From Limnohabitans sp. (GTDB lineage: Bacteria; Pseudomonadota; Gammaproteobacteria; Burkholderiales; Burkholderiaceae_C), in the NCBI GenBank assembly GCA_021731425.1, contig JAKFXJ010000387.1:1-16613 (forward strand): 16,613 nucleotides of DNA. Direction: 5' to 3'. The first letter of the stretch is position 1. Every line of letters begins with the position of its first letter. The notes below the pieces were generated by a model. The model saw only the letters and a program-made list of their open reading frames with translations, was not told where the DNA came from and ran no database searches. Made by a program: the position numbers and the translations under genes. Shown here piece after piece: positions 13,923 to 16,613 of this stretch.

Positions 13923-15743
13923 TCAGACGTAGTCCTTGTACTTGTCCAAAAAGCGGATCGGCTTGGCCAGCGCGTCGCGGCGGAAGGGGTCGCCCAGCTC
14001 GCGGTTGCACATGATCTCGATCACGCAGGTTTTGCGCTGGTTCATCTGCAGGTCAATGGCTTTCTTGAGCGCCGGGCCCACGTCTTCGAGGCGGTCCACC
14101 ACGATGCCTTCGGCACCCATGGCCTGGGCGATGCCCGCAAAGCTTTCGCTTTCGAGTTCACCGGCCACAAAGCGGCGGTTGTAGAAATCCACCTGGTTTT
14201 TCTTCTCGGCGCCCCACTGGCGGTTGTGAAAGACCACCGCTGTGACCGGAATGTCGTGGCGCACGGCCGTCATGACCTCGACCATGCTCATGCCCCAAGC
14301 GCCGTCACCGGCATAGGCCACGGCGGGACGGTCGGGCGCGGCGCACTTGGCACCGATCATGGTGGGCAGCGAGTAGCCGCAGTTGCCAAAGCTCATGGGC
14401 GCGAAGAAGCTGCGGGGTTCGTCAAAGCGCAGGTAGCTATTGGCCACGGCGTTGATGTTGCCAATGTCGGTGGACACCATGACACGGGGCGGCATGGCTT
14501 TTTCCAGCTCGCGCAGCACCTGGCGTGGCGACAGGTAAGTGCCGCCCGTGGGGGTGCGCTCGCCCTTGGCCTCTTCCATCATGTCCAGGCTGAAGGGGTC
14601 TTTTTCGTGGGTCCAGGCGTCGAGTTCCTTTTCCCAGGCATCTTTTTCGGCCTGGATTTTGGCAGCGCGCTCGGCCTTGGAGGCGTCACAGGCCAAGGTG
14701 CGGACCGACAGGCGCTTGAGCAGTTCGATGGCCACCGCCTTGGCGTCGCCGTGGATGCCCACGGTGATTTTTTTGACCAGGCCCAAATTGGTGTGGTCGG
14801 CTTCGACCTGGATGATCTTGGCGTCTTTGGGCCAGTAGTCCATGCCGTGCTGCGGCAAGGTGCCAAACGGCCCCATGCGCGAGCCCAGCGCCACCACCAC
14901 GTCGGCCTGCGCGATCAACTTCATGGCCGCCTTGGAGCCCTGGTACCCCAGCGGGCCTGCCCACAGCGGGTGGCTGGCCGGGAAAGAGTCGTTGCGCAAA
15001 TAGCCATTGGCCACGGGTGAGCCCAGGCGCTCGGCCAGGGCCACGCACTCCTGGACCGCGTCACCCATGACCACGCCACCGCCCGACAAAATCACCGGGA
15101 ACTTGGCATTGGCCAGCAGCTCCACGGCGGTGTTCAGGCTGTTTTCGCCGCCCGCGCCGCGTTCCACGCGCATGGGCTGGGGAATTTCGCAGTTGACTTC
15201 GCCGTAGAAATAGTCGCGCGGAATGTTCAACTGGGTCGGCCCCATTTCCGAGATGGCGCGGTCAAAGCAGCGTGCGGTGAACTCGGCCATGCGTTTGGGG
15301 TTGTTCACATGGCCTTGGTATTTGGTGAATTCCTGAAACATGGGCAGCTGCTGCGCTTCCTGGAAGCCGCCCAAGCCCATGCCCATGGTGCCGGTTTCAG
15401 GGGTGACGATGACCACCGGGCTGTGCGCCCAATAGGCCGCCGCAATGGCGGTGACGCAGTTGCTGATGCCCGGGCCGTTTTGGCCAATGACCACGCCATG
15501 GCGGCCGCTCACACGGGCATAGCCATCCGCCATGTGCGCCCCGCCCTGCTCGTGCACCACCGGAATCAATCGGATGCCTGCGGGGGCAAAGATGTCCATG
15601 GCGTCCATGAAGGCCGAGCCCATGATGCCGAACATGTCGGTCACGCCGTTGGCGACCATGGTTTCCACAAAGGCCTCGGAAGGCGTCATCTTCTGCACGC
15701 CGCTGGCCACGGTGCGTTTGTCGGTTTTTGGTGGGGTGGTCAT
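13923..15743 (-). CDS. xsc: Sulfoacetaldehyde acetyltransferase Xsc
   Basis: This is a 606-residue thiamine-diphosphate enzyme that cleaves sulfoacetaldehyde with phosphate to acetyl phosphate and sulfite, the C-S bond-breaking step of the pathway. The POX-like N-terminal domain has the catalytic Glu65 in HEQGGAHMADGYAR and then GQNGPGISN. The C-terminal ThDP/Mg motif starts with GDG at 479-481, followed by HNRQWGAEKKNQVDF. That last stretch, with the ending DPFRRDALAKPIRFLDKY, looks typical of Xsc rather than acetolactate synthase. The start at 15743 has CAGGAG seven bases upstream. It adds an 18-residue polar extension before MTPSEAF, where many Xsc proteins begin. It is the first gene of xsc-pta-soeABC, with a good promoter at 15817-15845. 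Confidence 0.95.
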   Translation of the reverse strand: MTTPPKTDKRTVASGVQKMTPSEAFVETMVANGVTDMFGIMGSAFMDAMDIFAPAGIRLIPVVHEQGGAHMADGYARVSGRHGVVIGQNGPGISNCVTAIAAAYWAHSPVVIVTPETGTMGMGLGGFQEAQQLPMFQEFTKYQGHVNNPKRMAEFTARCFDRAISEMGPTQLNIPRDYFYGEVNCEIPQPMRVERGAGGENSLNTAVELLANAKFPVILSGGGVVMGDAVQECVALAERLGSPVANGYLRNDSFPASHPLWAGPLGYQGSKAAMKLIAQADVVVALGSRMGPFGTLPQHGMDYWPKDAKIIQVEADHTNLGLVKKITVGIHGDAKAVAIELLKRLSVRTLACDASKAERAAKIQAEKDAWEKELDAWTHEKDPFSLDMMEEAKGERTPTGGTYLSPRQVLRELEKAMPPRVMVSTDIGNINAVANSYLRFDEPRSFFAPMSFGNCGYSLPTMIGAKCAAPDRPAVAYAGDGAWGMSMVEVMTAVRHDIPVTAVVFHNRQWGAEKKNQVDFYNRRFVAGELESESFAGIAQAMGAEGIVVDRLEDVGPALKKAIDLQMNQRKTCVIEIMCNRELGDPFRRDALAKPIRFLDKYKDYV

Positions 15744-15816
15744 GGGCTGCTCCTGAAAAACAAGGGAAAAAACAAAGAATCGAAACCAAGGGTTCCGAAA
15801 TCCGAAACTGGGGGTG

Positions 15817-15845
15817 ACTATAGACAGACTGCGCATCCAAATCAA
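15817..15845 (-). promoter_or_regulatory. Sigma-70-like promoter of the xsc-pta-soeABC operon
   Basis: On the minus strand, -35 TTGATT (15840-15845) and -10 TATAGT (15817-15822) are separated by exactly 17 bp. Transcription would start near 15810, leaving a leader of about 65 bases. That leader holds tandem TCCGAAA heptamers when read on the plus strand (15794-15807) and T-rich runs before the ribosome binding site. Confidence 0.65.
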
Positions 15846-15870
15846 TCAGAATTTCACTTATCGATGCGAT

Positions 15871-15901
15871 TTGTTCCATTTTTCGGGTTTTCCACTATGA
15901 T
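15871..15901 (+). promoter_or_regulatory. Possible promoter of the iclR-family gene
   Basis: A -10-like TATGAT (15896-15901) lies 6 bases before the ATG at 15908. TTGTTC (15871-15876) is a weak -35 with a long 19-bp spacing. TTCCA occurs twice (15874-15878 and 15890-15894), and ATCG-ATG-CGAT (15860-15870) is a short dyad. These may belong to an operator shared with xsc. Confidence 0.3.
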
Positions 15902-15907
15902 GCAGCG

Positions 15908-16613
15908 ATGTCACTTGCCTCCGTCCCCCTGCCCGCATCGGCCCCCACTGAGATCAATGGGGACACGCCCACCTTGCGCCTGTTTGCCTTGCTGGAGGTG
16001 ATCGCCAGCAAAAGCAGCTATTTTTCGCTGCAAAACCTGGCCGACGAAACCAACCTGCCCAAAGCCACCTTGCACCGCATGCTGCAGCAACTCGAAAGCG
16101 CCCATTTGCTGGAACGCACGGCCGACGCCCGGCTTTACGGCACGGGCAACCGGCTGCGCAAACTGGCCGAAAACCTGCTGATCAACGACACCGCCCACGG
16201 CGCACGCCACGCCGTGCTGCGCCAGCTGGTCAACGAGGTGGGCGAGAGCTGCAACCTGACGGCCTTGAGCGGCAGCGAGGTGATTTACCTGGACCGGGTG
16301 GAGACCTCGGCCCCCTTGCGCTTTTACCTGCACTCGGGCTCGCGGGTGCCCGCCCACTGCTCGGCCAGCGGCAAGTTGTTTTTGTCGCAAATGGGCCCCG
16401 CCCAGCGCCAGCGCCTGCTGGCCCATGCGCCGCTGGACGCCTACACCCCCAAAACCCTGACCGATCTGCAAGTGCTGGAGCAAGAGTTCAAACAGGTCAA
16501 GCGCCAGGGCTTTGCCCTGGACAACGAAGAATTTTTGCCCGGCCTGATGTGCGTGGCGGTGCTGGTGCCCTCGGCGCAGGGCGCATCCAACCTGTGCGTG
16601 GCGGTGCAAGCCC
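15908..16613 (+). CDS. IclR-family transcriptional regulator, 3' end missing
   Basis: The frame opens at the ATG at 15908 and runs off the window end after 235 codons. An N-terminal winged helix lies at about residues 20-80 (TLRLFALLEVIA, then LADETNLPKATLHRMLQQL and LYGTGNRLRKLAENLL). The IclR effector domain follows, with GESCNLTALSGSEVIYLDRVE, the HSGSRVPAHCSASGKLFLS hallmark and GFALDNEEFLPGLMCVAV. It is divergent from xsc, so it is the natural candidate to control xsc-pta-soeABC. IclR-type regulators are known next to xsc in isethionate loci (IseR of Ruegeria). The effector is not known; sulfoacetaldehyde or another C2 sulfonate intermediate is a guess. No Shine-Dalgarno sequence precedes the start, and a -10-like box sits immediately upstream. 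The missing part is only the C-terminal end. Confidence 0.88.
   Translation, partial: MSLASVPLPASAPTEINGDTPTLRLFALLEVIASKSSYFSLQNLADETNLPKATLHRMLQQLESAHLLERTADARLYGTGNRLRKLAENLLINDTAHGARHAVLRQLVNEVGESCNLTALSGSEVIYLDRVETSAPLRFYLHSGSRVPAHCSASGKLFLSQMGPAQRQRLLAHAPLDAYTPKTLTDLQVLEQEFKQVKRQGFALDNEEFLPGLMCVAVLVPSAQGASNLCVAVQA

Noticed and set aside
13734..15020. 428-codon open frame on the plus strand opposite xsc
   Set aside because: It is a shadow of Xsc, whose ThDP motifs and start are intact; the product is low-complexity His/Ala/Gly-rich.
15744..15845. Upstream extension of xsc by 34 residues
   Set aside because: It would read through the strong ribosome binding site and the transcription start predicted from the 15817-15845 promoter.
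15911..16609. 232-codon open frame on the minus strand at the window end
   Set aside because: The plus strand encodes a clear IclR-family protein here; the minus frame is Gln/Gly/Val-rich shadow.

Overview
The window (about 60-65% G+C by eye) reads as chromosome of a betaproteobacterium, most likely a Burkholderiales/Comamonadaceae-type organism. This placement is an inference from protein sequence style, gene content and G+C; no rRNA or tRNA is present to confirm it. Nearly all of it is one locus for using taurine (2-aminoethanesulfonate) as carbon, nitrogen and energy source, ending in acetyl-CoA and sulfate.

Layout. 1-711: 3' part of a COG0523/CobW-type GTPase gene with a His-Asp repeat. 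712-1240: non-coding, with a REP-like repeat cluster followed by a putative regulator site and the tauA leader. 1241-3930 (+): tauA, tauB, tauC, the taurine ABC importer, with an intrinsic-terminator-like hairpin between tauA and tauB. 3969-5570 (-): a MocR/GntR-type regulator, the probable TauR. 5684-8172 (+): tauX (NTF2/SnoaL-like small subunit, TTG start), tauY (FAD-dependent taurine dehydrogenase) and a YdjA-type nitroreductase, divergent from tauR. 8224-15743 (-): transcribed xsc, pta, soeA, soeB, soeC, with very tight junctions (17 nt, 15 nt, 4-nt overlap, 7 nt). 15908-end (+): an IclR-family regulator, cut by the window end, divergent from xsc.

How the genes work together (family knowledge plus context). 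TauABC imports taurine. TauXY oxidatively deaminates it to sulfoacetaldehyde and ammonium, passing electrons to the respiratory chain. Xsc (ThDP enzyme) converts sulfoacetaldehyde and phosphate to acetyl phosphate and sulfite. Pta makes acetyl-CoA. The membrane-bound molybdoenzyme SoeABC oxidises sulfite to sulfate on the cytoplasmic side and feeds electrons to quinone. No sulfate or sulfite exporter and no taurine:pyruvate aminotransferase/alanine dehydrogenase pair is seen in the window.

Regulation. A two-box motif (CTGGC, then TGACCC, then CTGGCTCTA, with the CTGGC boxes exactly 23 bp apart) occurs both upstream of tauA and in the tauR-tauX intergenic region. It is the best candidate for a shared TauR operator. 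I found no copy by eye in front of xsc, which has its own good sigma-70-like promoter and its own divergent IclR regulator. This suggests that import/deamination and desulfonation/sulfite oxidation are two separately controlled modules.
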